This document shows, piece by piece, positions 1 to 7,342 of a stretch of DNA of 64,000 nt. The position numbers and the translations under genes are program-made. Under the pieces are notes generated by a model. That model ran no database searches. It worked only from the letters and a program-made list of their open reading frames with translations, and was not told the origin of the DNA. How positions within the stretch are numbered: the first letter of the stretch is position 1; every line of letters starts with the position of its first letter. Source of the DNA: Streptomyces atroolivaceus (GTDB taxonomy: Bacteria > Actinomycetota > Actinomycetes > Streptomycetales > Streptomycetaceae); contig NZ_JNXG01000002.1 of NCBI RefSeq assembly GCF_000717025.1, positions 1,255,438 to 1,319,437 on the forward strand. Direction: 5' to 3'.

Positions 1-978
1 ACCGAGGGCCGCGGATGGCACGACGCCCAGCTCGTGCCGTACGGGCCGCTGTCGATGGACCCGGCCAACATGACGCTGCACTACGCGCAGGAGATCTTCG
101 AAGGCCTCAAGGCCTACCGGCAGCCCGACGGCACGGTCGCCACCTTCCGCCCTGAGGCCAACGCAGCCCGCTTCCAGCGGTCCGCCGCCCGGCTCGCGAT
201 GCCGGAGCTGCCGGTCGAGACCTTCATCGAGGCCTGTGACGTCCTGGTCCAGCAGGACCAGGCCTGGGTCCCGGCGCACGGCGGTGAGGAGTCCCTCTAC
301 CTGCGCCCGTTCATGATCGCCGCCGAGGTGGGTCTCGGTGTCCGTCCCGCCAACGAGTACCTCTTCCTCGTGATCGCCTCGCCTGCCGGCGCCTACTTCC
401 CCGGCGGTGTGAAGCCGGTCTCGATCTGGCTCTCCCAGGACCGGGTGCGCGCCGTTCCCGGCGGCGTCGGCGACGCCAAGACCGGCGGCAACTACGCCGC
501 CTCCCTCCTCGCCCAGGCGGAGGCCGCGGCGCAGGGCTGCGACCAGGTCGCCTACCTCGACGCCGTCGAGCACAAGTGGGTCGAGGAGCTCGGCGGCATG
601 AACCTCTACTTCGTGTACGGGCAGGAGGACGGCGGCAGGCGGATCGTCACCCCCACCCTCACCGGCTCGCTTCTCGCCGGCATCACCCGTGACTCCCTCC
701 TCACCGTGGCCCGTGACCTCGGTTACGCCTCCGAGGAGGGCCGCGTCTCCATCGACCAGTGGCGCGCCGACACCGAGAACGGCACCCTCCTCGAGGTCTT
801 CGCCTGCGGTACCGCCGCCGTCATCACGCCCGTCGGCACCGTGAAGTCCGCGGACGGCGAGTGGGTCCAGGGCGACGGCGCCCCTGGCGAGGTCACCATG
901 AAGCTGCGGGACCGCCTGCTGGACATCCAGCGCGGCATCGCCGAGGACTCCCACGGCTGGATGCACGAGCTCGGCTAG
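1..978 (+). CDS. ilvE: Branched-chain amino acid aminotransferase, 3' part (5' end outside window)
   Basis: The reading frame is open from base 1 and codes for 325 residues before TAG; the first codons read [20 protein letters not shown], typical of the interior of IlvE, so the start lies upstream of the window. The enzyme is a PLP-dependent fold-type IV transaminase that interconverts Leu/Ile/Val and their 2-oxo acids with glutamate/2-oxoglutarate in the cytoplasm. The PLP lysine is expected in the segment [11 protein letters not shown] (Lys about residue 160 of this fragment), followed by [12 protein letters not shown], both characteristic of the family. A GTG at base 34 is in frame but would remove conserved N-terminal sequence. 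A hairpin follows directly, so this gene is probably transcribed apart from the urease operon downstream. Confidence 0.95.
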   Translation, partial: TEGRGWHDAQLVPYGPLSMDPANMTLHYAQEIFEGLKAYRQPDGTVATFRPEANAARFQRSAARLAMPELPVETFIEACDVLVQQDQAWVPAHGGEESLYLRPFMIAAEVGLGVRPANEYLFLVIASPAGAYFPGGVKPVSIWLSQDRVRAVPGGVGDAKTGGNYAASLLAQAEAAAQGCDQVAYLDAVEHKWVEELGGMNLYFVYGQEDGGRRIVTPTLTGSLLAGITRDSLLTVARDLGYASEEGRVSIDQWRADTENGTLLEVFACGTAAVITPVGTVKSADGEWVQGDGAPGEVTMKLRDRLLDIQRGIAEDSHGWMHELG

Positions 979-1018
979 TCACCGGGTCGTACCCGCGAAG
1001 TATTCGCCAGGTATCCGC

Positions 1019-1051
1019 GAAGGCCGCGTCCCGACCAGGGGTGCGGCCTTC
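1019..1051 (+). terminator. Terminator-like hairpin after ilvE
   Basis: Nine-base arms GAAGGCCGC and GCGGCCTTC pair perfectly around a 15-base loop that can itself form a short CCC/GGG stem. It begins 41 bases after the ilvE stop codon. There is no U tract, as is usual in Streptomyces, so efficiency is unknown. Confidence 0.6.
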
Positions 1052-1065
1052 GTCGTCCCCCGGGT

Positions 1066-1094
1066 TTTGAGCGCTGCTCAAACCCGGTTAGAGT
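1066..1094 (+). promoter_or_regulatory. Promoter and palindromic operator of the urease operon
   Basis: A palindrome TTTGAGC-GCT-GCTCAAA spans 1066-1082. Allowing one bulged T it extends to CGGG/CCCG arms at 1061-1086. A candidate promoter overlaps it: -35 TTGAGC (1067-1072), 16-base spacer, -10 TAGAGT (1089-1094). The size and symmetry suit a TetR-family dimer and the operon ends with a TetR gene (4528-5172), so self-repression is the simplest inference. An AGGAGG ribosome site (1107-1112) precedes the GTG start at 1122. Confidence 0.6.
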
Positions 1095-1121
1095 GCTGCT
1101 CCAACCAGGAGGTGCGGTGAC

Positions 1122-1811
1122 GTGCGACTGACCCCGACCGAACGCGACAGGCTGCTGCTCTTCGGCGCGGCCGAACTGGCCAGGGCCCGCCGCGCCCGAG
1201 GCCTGCGTCTCAATGTCCCCGAGGCGACGGCTCTGATCGCGGACACCGTGTGCGAGGCGGCCAGGGACGGACGCAGGCTGGCCGAGGCGATCGAGGCCGC
1301 CCGTGCCGTGCTGGGGCCGGACGACGTGCTGCCGGGAGTGGCCGACGTGGTCACCGAGGTGCAGGTGGAGGCGGTGTTCGACGACGGCTCCCGGCTCGCC
1401 GTCGTCAGCGGACCTCTCGTCGGCGGCACCCTCGGTGACGACGCCCCCGGCGCACTCCTCCCCGGCCCGGCGGTGCCCGGTCAGGAGCCCGCGGCCCGGC
1501 TCACCGTCCGCAACACCGCGACGGTCCCGGTCAGCGTGACGTCCCACTTCCACTTCTTCGAGGCCAACCCCCGGCTCGACTTCGACCGCGCGGCGGCGTA
1601 CGGGATGCGGCTGGGCGTACCCGCCGGTTCCTCCGTCCGTTTCGGCCCGGGGGAGACGGCCGAGGCGGCTCTCGTCCCGATCGGCGGCGACCGCGTCGCC
1701 ATCGGCTTCGCGGGGCTGGTCGACGGGCCCCTGGACGCGCCGGGAGCGAAGGAGGAGGCGCTGCGCAGAGCGGCGGCCTGCGGCTACCTCGGAGCGGGGG
1801 AGGGGAACTGA
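1122..1811 (+). CDS. ureAB: Urease gamma-beta fusion subunit (UreAB)
   Basis: This 229-residue protein joins the urease gamma subunit (about residues 1-100, beginning MRLTPTERDRLLLFGAAELA) to the beta subunit (about 110-225, with TVRNTATVPVSVTSHFHFFE and the YGMRLGVPAGSSVRFGPGE block). In canonical ureases these small subunits pack around the nickel-bearing alpha subunit in a cytoplasmic complex that hydrolyses urea to ammonia and carbamate. Fused UreAB proteins are known in actinobacteria and Helicobacter. The GTG start is chosen because AGGAGG sits nine bases upstream and the family N-terminus begins there. The stop codon shares a base with the ureC start (TGATG), so the two are translationally coupled. 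No ureD, E, F or G gene is nearby. Confidence 0.9.
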   Translation: MRLTPTERDRLLLFGAAELARARRARGLRLNVPEATALIADTVCEAARDGRRLAEAIEAARAVLGPDDVLPGVADVVTEVQVEAVFDDGSRLAVVSGPLVGGTLGDDAPGALLPGPAVPGQEPAARLTVRNTATVPVSVTSHFHFFEANPRLDFDRAAAYGMRLGVPAGSSVRFGPGETAEAALVPIGGDRVAIGFAGLVDGPLDAPGAKEEALRRAAACGYLGAGEGN

Positions 1812-3493
1812 TGGATCCGTACGAGTACGCCTCCGTGCACGGGCCACGCGCCGGGGACCGGGTCAGACTCGGCGACTCCGGGCTGACCGTCCGCGTGGAG
1901 GCCGACGCCCAGAAGCAGGGGGACGAGTTCCTCGCGGGCTTCGGGAAGACGGCCCGCGACGGCCTGCACCTCAAGGCCGCCGCCGTCCGGGAGACCTGCG
2001 ACGTCGTCATCAGCAACGTACTGGTCATCGACGCCGTGCTGGGCATCCGGAAGGTCTCGGTCGGTATCCGCGAGGGCCGCATCGCCGCGATCGGCCGGGC
2101 CGGCAACCCGGACACCCTCGACGGTGTCGACGTGGTCGTCGGCACGGGCACGACCATCGTGTCCGGCGAGGGCCTGATCGCGACCGCTGGCGCCGTGGAC
2201 CCGCATGTCCACCTGCTCTCACCGCGCGTCATGGAGGCCTCGCTGGCCTCCGGCGTCACCACGGTCATCGGCCAGGAGTTCGGCCCCGTATGGGGTGTCG
2301 GCGTCAACTCCCCGTGGGCGCTGCGTCATGCCTTCAACGCCTTCGACGCGTGGCCCGTCAACATCGGCTTCCTGGGGCGCGGTTCGTCCTCCCACGGGGC
2401 GCCGCTCGTGGAGGCCCTCGCCGAGGGCGGCGCCTGCGGGTTCAAGGTCCACGAGGACATGGGCGCCCACACCCGTGCCCTGGACACCGCCCTGCGGGTC
2501 GCCGAGGAACACGACGTACAGGTCGCCCTGCACAGCGACGGGCTCAACGAGTGCCTGTCCGTCGAGGACACCCTGAGTGTGCTCGAAGGCCGCACGATCC
2601 ACGCCTTCCACATCGAGGGCTGCGGCGGCGGACACGTCCCCAACGTGCTGAAGATGGCGGGAGTCCCCAACGTCATCGGGTCCTCCACCAATCCGACGCT
2701 CCCGTTCGGCCGGGACGCGGTCGCCGAGCACTACGGGATGATCGTCTCCGTCCACGACCTCAAGACGGACCTGCCCGGCGACGCCGCCATGGCACGCGAC
2801 CGGATCAGGGCCGGGACCATGGGCGCCGAGGACGTGCTGCACGACCTGGGGGCCATCGGGATCACCTCGTCCGACGCGCAGGGCATGGGACGGGCGGGCG
2901 AGACCGTACGCCGCACCTTCGCCATGGCCGCGAAGATGAAGGCCGAACTCGGCCCGATGGAGGGCGACGGCCCCGGTGACGACAACGCCCGTGTGCTGCG
3001 CTACATCGCCAAGCTCACCGTCAACCCCGCGATCGCCCACGGCCTCTCGCACGAGGTCGGCTCCATCGAGACCGGCAAGCTCGCCGACATCGTCCTCTGG
3101 CGACCCGAGTTCTTCGGTGCGAAGCCCCAGCTGGTCCTGAAGTCCGGCTTCCCCGCCTACGGAGTCACGGGCGACCCCAACGCCGCCACGGACACCTGCG
3201 AACCTCTCGTGCTGGGGCCGCAGTTCGGCGCGTACGGTGCCACGGCCGCCGACCTCTCCGTCGCCTTCGTCGCGGAGGCCGCCGCCCAGCTGGGTGCCGA
3301 TCTCATGCCCACCCGCCGCCGCAGGGTCGCGGTACGGGGCACGCGCGGTATCGGACCCGCGGACCTGCGCCTCAACTCCCGCACCGGGGAGGTCGGCGTC
3401 GACGGCGACACCGGCCTCGTCACCCTCGACGGCGAGCCACTGCGCTCACCGGCCGCCGAATCCGTCTCCCTCAACCGCCTCTACTTCCTCTAG
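1811..3493 (+). CDS. ureC: Urease alpha subunit, divergent (UreC-like amidohydrolase)
   Basis: The 560-residue protein aligns along its whole length with urease alpha subunits. Nickel ligands are all present: His132/His134 (PHVH), Lys212 for carbamylation (GFKVHED), His241 (ALHSD), His267 (HIEG) and Asp355 (TSSDAQGMGR). His214, the flap His315 and Arg331 are also kept. Two differences stand out. The flap cysteine (Cys319 in the Klebsiella enzyme) is Val314 and the following His is Asp316. The THATTCTPG loop before PVNIG is replaced and four residues shorter, reading QEFGPVWGVGVNSP. Metal binding looks intact, but substrate handling may differ from classical urease. It lies between ureAB and an agmatine deiminase gene with no nickel-insertion genes in the window; maturation would need accessory proteins from elsewhere. 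Confidence 0.88.
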   Translation: MDPYEYASVHGPRAGDRVRLGDSGLTVRVEADAQKQGDEFLAGFGKTARDGLHLKAAAVRETCDVVISNVLVIDAVLGIRKVSVGIREGRIAAIGRAGNPDTLDGVDVVVGTGTTIVSGEGLIATAGAVDPHVHLLSPRVMEASLASGVTTVIGQEFGPVWGVGVNSPWALRHAFNAFDAWPVNIGFLGRGSSSHGAPLVEALAEGGACGFKVHEDMGAHTRALDTALRVAEEHDVQVALHSDGLNECLSVEDTLSVLEGRTIHAFHIEGCGGGHVPNVLKMAGVPNVIGSSTNPTLPFGRDAVAEHYGMIVSVHDLKTDLPGDAAMARDRIRAGTMGAEDVLHDLGAIGITSSDAQGMGRAGETVRRTFAMAAKMKAELGPMEGDGPGDDNARVLRYIAKLTVNPAIAHGLSHEVGSIETGKLADIVLWRPEFFGAKPQLVLKSGFPAYGVTGDPNAATDTCEPLVLGPQFGAYGATAADLSVAFVAEAAAQLGADLMPTRRRRVAVRGTRGIGPADLRLNSRTGEVGVDGDTGLVTLDGEPLRSPAAESVSLNRLYFL

Positions 3494-3500
3494 GACCGCC

Positions 3501-4523
3501 ATGACCTTCCGTATGCCGCCCGAGTGGGCCCCCCACGAGCGCACCTGGATGGCCTGGCCGGGCCCCAACCCCACCTTCGCCACCGCTGCCGAGCTCGACG
3601 AGGCGCGTGGTGCGTGGGCCGCCGTCGCACACGCCGTACGCCGCTTCGAGCCGGTCACCATGATCGTCGGGCCTGGTCAGGAGGACAGTGCCCGCGAACT
3701 CCTCAACCCGGACGTCGAAACGGCCGTACGCCCCCTCGACGACGCCTGGATGCGGGACATCGGACCGACCTTCGTCATCGACCCCGAGGGGCGGCGACTC
3801 GCGGCGGTGGACTGGACGTTCAACGGCTGGGGCGCCCAGGGCTGGGCCCGCTGGGAGCACGACCGGCACATCGCGCGTGGCGTCGCCGAGCTGGCCGGAG
3901 TGCCCGTGCACAGCTCGCCGCTGGTCAACGAGGGCGGCGCCGTCCATGTGGACGGCGAGGGCACCGTGCTGCTCACCGAGACGGTCCAGCTGGGCAAGGA
4001 GCGCAACCCCGGCTGGACCCGGCAGGAAGTCGAGGACGAGATCCACACCCGCCTCGGCACCGAGAAGGCGGTCTGGCTGCCGCGCGGCCTGGCCGGCGAC
4101 TACGGCACGTACGGCACCCTCGGCCACGTCGACATCGTCGCCGCCTTCGTCCGTCCCGGCGTCGTCGTCGCCCACGTCCAGCCCGACCCCTCCCACCCGG
4201 ACCACGCGATCACCCGTGAGACGGTCCGGATCCTGCGGGCCGCCACCGACGCCCGGGGCCGTCCGCTGGAGGTGGTGGAGATACCCGCCCCCACGGTGCT
4301 GCGGGACGCCGACGGCGAGTGGGCCGACTACTCCTACATCAACCACTACCTGTGCAACGACGGCGTGATCCTCTGCGCCTTCGACGACCCCAGGGACGAG
4401 GAGGCCGCCGCCGTCTTCGCCGACCTGTTCCCCGGCCGTACGGTGACACCCGTCGACGCCCGTACGATCTTTGCCGGTGGTGGAGGCATCCACTGCATCA
4501 CGCAGCAACAGCCCAGGATCTGA
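3501..4523 (+). CDS. aguA: Agmatine deiminase (PAD_porph family)
   Basis: The 340-residue protein belongs to the guanidino-group-modifying superfamily that converts agmatine to N-carbamoylputrescine plus ammonia. It shows the family start MPPEWAPHERTWMAWP, the substrate-site block DDAWMRDIGPTF, the catalytic His in LGHVDIVAAF and the nucleophilic Cys332 in GGGGIHCITQQQP close to the C-terminus. The ATG at 3501 lies seven bases after the ureC stop and gives the normal family N-terminus; longer in-frame versions would overlap ureC. Its place between ureC and a TetR gene suggests a shared role in nitrogen recovery from guanidino or urea compounds, but agmatine deiminase itself releases no urea, so the link to urease is unexplained. 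Related enzymes of this fold act on other guanidino compounds, so the exact substrate is inferred. Confidence 0.87.
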   Translation: MTFRMPPEWAPHERTWMAWPGPNPTFATAAELDEARGAWAAVAHAVRRFEPVTMIVGPGQEDSARELLNPDVETAVRPLDDAWMRDIGPTFVIDPEGRRLAAVDWTFNGWGAQGWARWEHDRHIARGVAELAGVPVHSSPLVNEGGAVHVDGEGTVLLTETVQLGKERNPGWTRQEVEDEIHTRLGTEKAVWLPRGLAGDYGTYGTLGHVDIVAAFVRPGVVVAHVQPDPSHPDHAITRETVRILRAATDARGRPLEVVEIPAPTVLRDADGEWADYSYINHYLCNDGVILCAFDDPRDEEAAAVFADLFPGRTVTPVDARTIFAGGGGIHCITQQQPRI

Positions 4524-4527
4524 GACC

Positions 4528-5172
4528 GTGCCCAGTACCCCGCGCCGCCGCAACATCGCCCCGCCCCGGGAGGACGTGCTCGCCGCCGTGATGGCCACCG
4601 TCGCGGAACGCGGACTCGACGGCCTCACCATGGCCGGGCTCGGCCGCGAGGTCCACATGAGCAGCGGGCACCTCCTCTACTACTTCCGCACCAAGGACGA
4701 GCTGCTGCTGCAGACCCTGGAGTGGAGCGAGGCACGGCTCGGTGCCGGACGCCGGGCCCTGCTCGCCGGGCCGGGCACCGCTCGCGAGCGGCTCGACGCC
4801 TACATCGCGCTGTACGTCCCCGACGGCCACCGCGACCCGCACTGGACGCTCTGGCTGGAGGTCTGGAACCGCTCGCAGGGCGCCGACGACGACGCCCGCG
4901 CCCGGCAGGCGGCCATCGAGGACGCCTGGCACCGCGATCTCGTGGAGCTGCTGTCCGAGGGCATCGCGCGCGGTGAGTTCCGTGCCGTCGACACCGGCCG
5001 GGCCGCGACCCGGCTGCGGGCCCTGATGGACGGGTTCAGCGTCCACGTCACCGTCGGCATCCCCGGTACCGGACGGGACCAGGTGCTCGAGCAGATGCGC
5101 GTGTACGCGGACGAGACACTCACGCCCCCCGGGGCGTCCGGCGGTGCGGCCGAGGTCCCGCCCGCATCCTGA
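4528..5172 (+). CDS. TetR-family regulator of the urease/agmatine deiminase operon
   Basis: A 214-residue protein with an N-terminal TetR helix-turn-helix (about residues 14-58: EDVLAAVMATVAERGLDGLTMAGLG, then GHLLYYFRTKDELL) and a divergent ligand-binding C-terminal domain. The GTG start at 4528 is four bases after the upstream stop codon and gives a normal-length N-terminus. As last gene of the operon headed by ureAB it probably represses the operon through the palindrome at 1066-1082; the ligand is unknown but agmatine, a guanidine compound or a breakdown product would make sense. The C-terminal 20 residues are Pro/Ala/Gly rich and probably disordered. Confidence 0.85.
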   Translation: MPSTPRRRNIAPPREDVLAAVMATVAERGLDGLTMAGLGREVHMSSGHLLYYFRTKDELLLQTLEWSEARLGAGRRALLAGPGTARERLDAYIALYVPDGHRDPHWTLWLEVWNRSQGADDDARARQAAIEDAWHRDLVELLSEGIARGEFRAVDTGRAATRLRALMDGFSVHVTVGIPGTGRDQVLEQMRVYADETLTPPGASGGAAEVPPAS

Positions 5173-5215
5173 GACGGGCCGGGACCCGGGGGCGCCGCTG
5201 TGCCACACTGCGTGT

Positions 5216-5266
5216 GTGTCCTCGTTCGCCATGATTATCGGCAGCAGGCGCGCCGGTCCGCAGTGA
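5216..5266 (+). CDS. Putative leader peptide with tandem Ile codons upstream of citramalate synthase
   Basis: A short ORF reads MSSFAMIIGSRRAGPQ from GTG 5216, or MIIGSRRAGPQ from the in-frame ATG 5231. The two adjacent Ile codons are ATT-ATC; ATT is rare in this GC-rich genome. A possible -10 CACACT (5204-5209) with a weak -35 GGGACC (5181-5186) at 17 bases would start RNA at about 5216, making the GTG form leaderless; this promoter is tentative. Immediately after the stop codon come a strong hairpin and then an intrinsic terminator, the layout of a ribosome-mediated attenuator. An Ile-responsive leader suits a gene making the isoleucine precursor. It is inferred from layout only. Confidence 0.5.
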   Translation: MSSFAMIIGSRRAGPQ

Positions 5267-5294
5267 CCGTCCCGTACCACCACGTACGGAACGG
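5267..5294 (+). promoter_or_regulatory. Leader RNA hairpin after the Ile leader peptide
   Basis: CCGT-C-CCGTAC pairs with GTACGG-A-ACGG around the loop CACCAC, giving ten base pairs with one mismatch. It begins right after the leader stop codon. A ribosome stalled on the Ile codons or released at the stop codon would affect whether this hairpin or a longer-range pairing forms; for example GCGCGCCGG at 5248-5256 can pair with CCCGCGCGC at about 5310-5318 with one mismatch. Confidence 0.5.
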
Positions 5295-5321
5295 ACATCG
5301 TGCCCCAGACCCGCGCGCAGA

Positions 5322-5347
5322 CCTCTCGCACCCGCGAGGGGTTTTTT
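5322..5347 (+). terminator. Intrinsic terminator in the leader of the citramalate synthase gene
   Basis: CCTCTCGC-ACCC-GCGAGGGG forms an eight-base-pair stem with one G-U pair and is followed by six T residues (5342-5347), an unusually classical terminator for this genome. It ends 103 bases before the ATG of the next gene and lies downstream of the leader ORF, so it is more likely an attenuator than the end of the TetR operon, though it could serve as both. Confidence 0.75.
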
Positions 5348-5450
5348 CGTTTTCCGGCCCACACCACGGCCGGGGCGAGGCACGCGAGATGATGGGGGCA
5401 AGTGGAGCCGATTCGTCCGGATCCGCTCACCCGACAGGAGTCAGATCAGC

Positions 5451-7058
5451 ATGACCACCAAGGCCAAGGCCCCCGACGACACCTTCCATGTCTTCGACAC
5501 CACCCTGCGCGACGGTGCGCAGCGTGAAGGCATCAACCTGACGGTCGCGGACAAGCTGACCATTGCCCGGCATCTGGACGACTTCGGCGTGGGCTTCATC
5601 GAGGGAGGCTGGCCCGGCGCCAACCCCCGCGACACCGAGTTCTTCGCCCGTGCCCAACAGGAGATCGCCTTCGAGCACGCCCAGCTCGTCGCGTTCGGCG
5701 CCACCCGCAGGGCCGGCGGCAAGGCCGCCGAGGACCCACAGGTCCAGGCGCTCCTCGACTCGGGTGCCCCGGTGATCACGCTGGTCGCCAAGTCCCACGA
5801 CCGTCATGTGGAACTGGCCCTGCGCACCACCCTGGACGAGAACCTGGAGATGGTCCGCGACACGGTCTCCCATCTCCGCGGGCAGGGCCGCCGGGTCTTC
5901 GTCGACTGCGAGCACTTCTTCGACGGATACCGCGCCGACGCCGAGTACGCCAAGTCGGTCGTGCGCACCGCCCACGAGGCCGGCGCCGACGTGGTCATCC
6001 TCTGCGACACCAACGGCGGGATGCTTCCCGCCCAGGTGCAGGCCGTCGTCTCGACCGTCCTCGCCGACACCGGCGCACGGCTCGGCATCCACGCCCAGGA
6101 CGACACGGGCTGCGCCGTCGCCAACACCCTGGCCGCCGTGGACGCGGGCGCCACCCATGTGCAGTGCACCGCCAACGGATACGGCGAGCGGGTCGGCAAC
6201 GCCAACCTCTTCCCGGTCGTCGCGGCACTGGAGCTCAAGTACGGCAAGACCGTCCTGCCCGAGGGCGCCCTCGCCGAGATGACCCGCATCTCCCACGCCA
6301 TCGCCGAGGTCGTCAACCTCACGCCCTCCACCCACCAGCCGTACGTGGGTGTCTCCGCCTTCGCCCACAAAGCCGGACTCCACGCCTCCGCGATCAAGGT
6401 CGACCCGGACCTCTACCAGCACATCGATCCGGAGCGCGTCGGCAACACCATGCGGATGCTGGTCTCCGACATGGCGGGCCGCGCCTCCATCGAGCTCAAG
6501 GGCAAGGAGCTCGGCATCGACCTCGGGGGCGACCGCGCACTCGTCCAGCGGGTCGTCGAGCGGGTCAAGGAGCGGGAGCTCCAGGGCTACACCTACGAGG
6601 CGGCCGACGCCTCCTTCGAGCTGCTGCTGCGTGCCGAGGTCGAGGGCAGGCCGCGGCGCTACTTCCGCACCGAGTCCTGGCGGGCCATCGTCGAGGACCG
6701 CCCCGACGGGACCCACGCCAACGAGGCGACCGTGAAGCTCTGGGCGAAGGGCGAGCGGATCGTCGCCACGGCGGAGGGCAACGGCCCGGTCAACGCCCTG
6801 GACCGGGCGCTGCGCGTCGGCCTGGAGCGGATCTACCCACAGCTCGCCAAGCTCGAGCTGGTCGACTACAAGGTCCGCATCCTGGAGGGCCGCACCGGTA
6901 CCGAGTCCACCACCCGGGTGCTCATCACCACGGGCGACGGCACCGGCGACTGGGCGACGGTCGGCGTGGCCGAGAACGTCATCGCCGCGTCCTGGCAGGC
7001 GCTGGAGGACGCGTACACCTACGGCCTGCTGCGGGCGGGCGTCGAGCCGACCGACTGA
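5451..7058 (+). CDS. cimA: Citramalate synthase / 2-isopropylmalate synthase family protein
   Basis: The 535-residue protein is a DRE-TIM metallolyase: the signature FDTTLRDGAQREG is at residues 14-26, the HxH metal site appears in GVSAFAHKAGLHASAIKVD, and a C-terminal LeuA-type regulatory domain follows (about 400-530, including KLELVDYKVRILEGRTGTESTTRV). The length and LRDGAQREG motif match the CimA-type subfamily, which condenses pyruvate with acetyl-CoA to citramalate on a threonine-independent route to 2-oxobutyrate and isoleucine. AGGAG lies ten bases before the ATG. The upstream leader with Ile codons supports citramalate synthase over leucine-pathway isopropylmalate synthase; sequence alone cannot exclude a homocitrate or isopropylmalate activity. 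Confidence 0.85.
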   Translation: MTTKAKAPDDTFHVFDTTLRDGAQREGINLTVADKLTIARHLDDFGVGFIEGGWPGANPRDTEFFARAQQEIAFEHAQLVAFGATRRAGGKAAEDPQVQALLDSGAPVITLVAKSHDRHVELALRTTLDENLEMVRDTVSHLRGQGRRVFVDCEHFFDGYRADAEYAKSVVRTAHEAGADVVILCDTNGGMLPAQVQAVVSTVLADTGARLGIHAQDDTGCAVANTLAAVDAGATHVQCTANGYGERVGNANLFPVVAALELKYGKTVLPEGALAEMTRISHAIAEVVNLTPSTHQPYVGVSAFAHKAGLHASAIKVDPDLYQHIDPERVGNTMRMLVSDMAGRASIELKGKELGIDLGGDRALVQRVVERVKERELQGYTYEAADASFELLLRAEVEGRPRRYFRTESWRAIVEDRPDGTHANEATVKLWAKGERIVATAEGNGPVNALDRALRVGLERIYPQLAKLELVDYKVRILEGRTGTESTTRVLITTGDGTGDWATVGVAENVIAASWQALEDAYTYGLLRAGVEPTD

Positions 7059-7066
7059 TACGGCCC

Positions 7067-7119
7067 GCCGGTCCGCCCTACGGGAAGGGTCCCGTTCTCC
7101 CTCCGCCGTGCGGACCGGC
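7067..7119 (+). terminator. Branched terminator-like structure after cimA
   Basis: Nine-base arms GCCGGTCCG (7067-7075) and CGGACCGGC (7111-7119) pair perfectly and enclose a second hairpin CGGGA-AGGG-TCCCG (7081-7094). It starts nine bases after the cimA stop. No T tract. The remaining bases up to 7327 hold nothing recognisable. Confidence 0.5.
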
Positions 7120-7342
7120 CCCGTCCCGCGCGAGCCGGACACGGCGTCACGTGGCCCGGACGGTGCAGGCAGGCCGGATCGCCGTACGTGAAGCGGCTGC
7201 CCGCCCGGAACCCGAGGGCCAGGCGATGAAGACGGCGGCCGCCGACCTTGCTGGTCTTCCTCCGGCCGATCCCCGCCGGACGATCGCTCCGGGTCCTCCC
7301 GTCGCCGGGCGGGCGGGCCCGCTTAAGAAAGGACACATGTTC

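Noticed and set aside
4471..4530. Upstream start for the TetR gene overlapping the agmatine deiminase end
   Set aside because: The extra residues are encoded by the conserved catalytic Cys region of the deiminase in another frame, and GTG 4528 gives the normal TetR length.
5427..7142. Long minus-strand frame (571 codons) opposite cimA
   Set aside because: It mirrors the coding strand of a clear DRE-TIM enzyme; the translation is Gly/Val/Asp/Arg-rich with no family motif, the usual antisense artefact of GC-rich codon bias.
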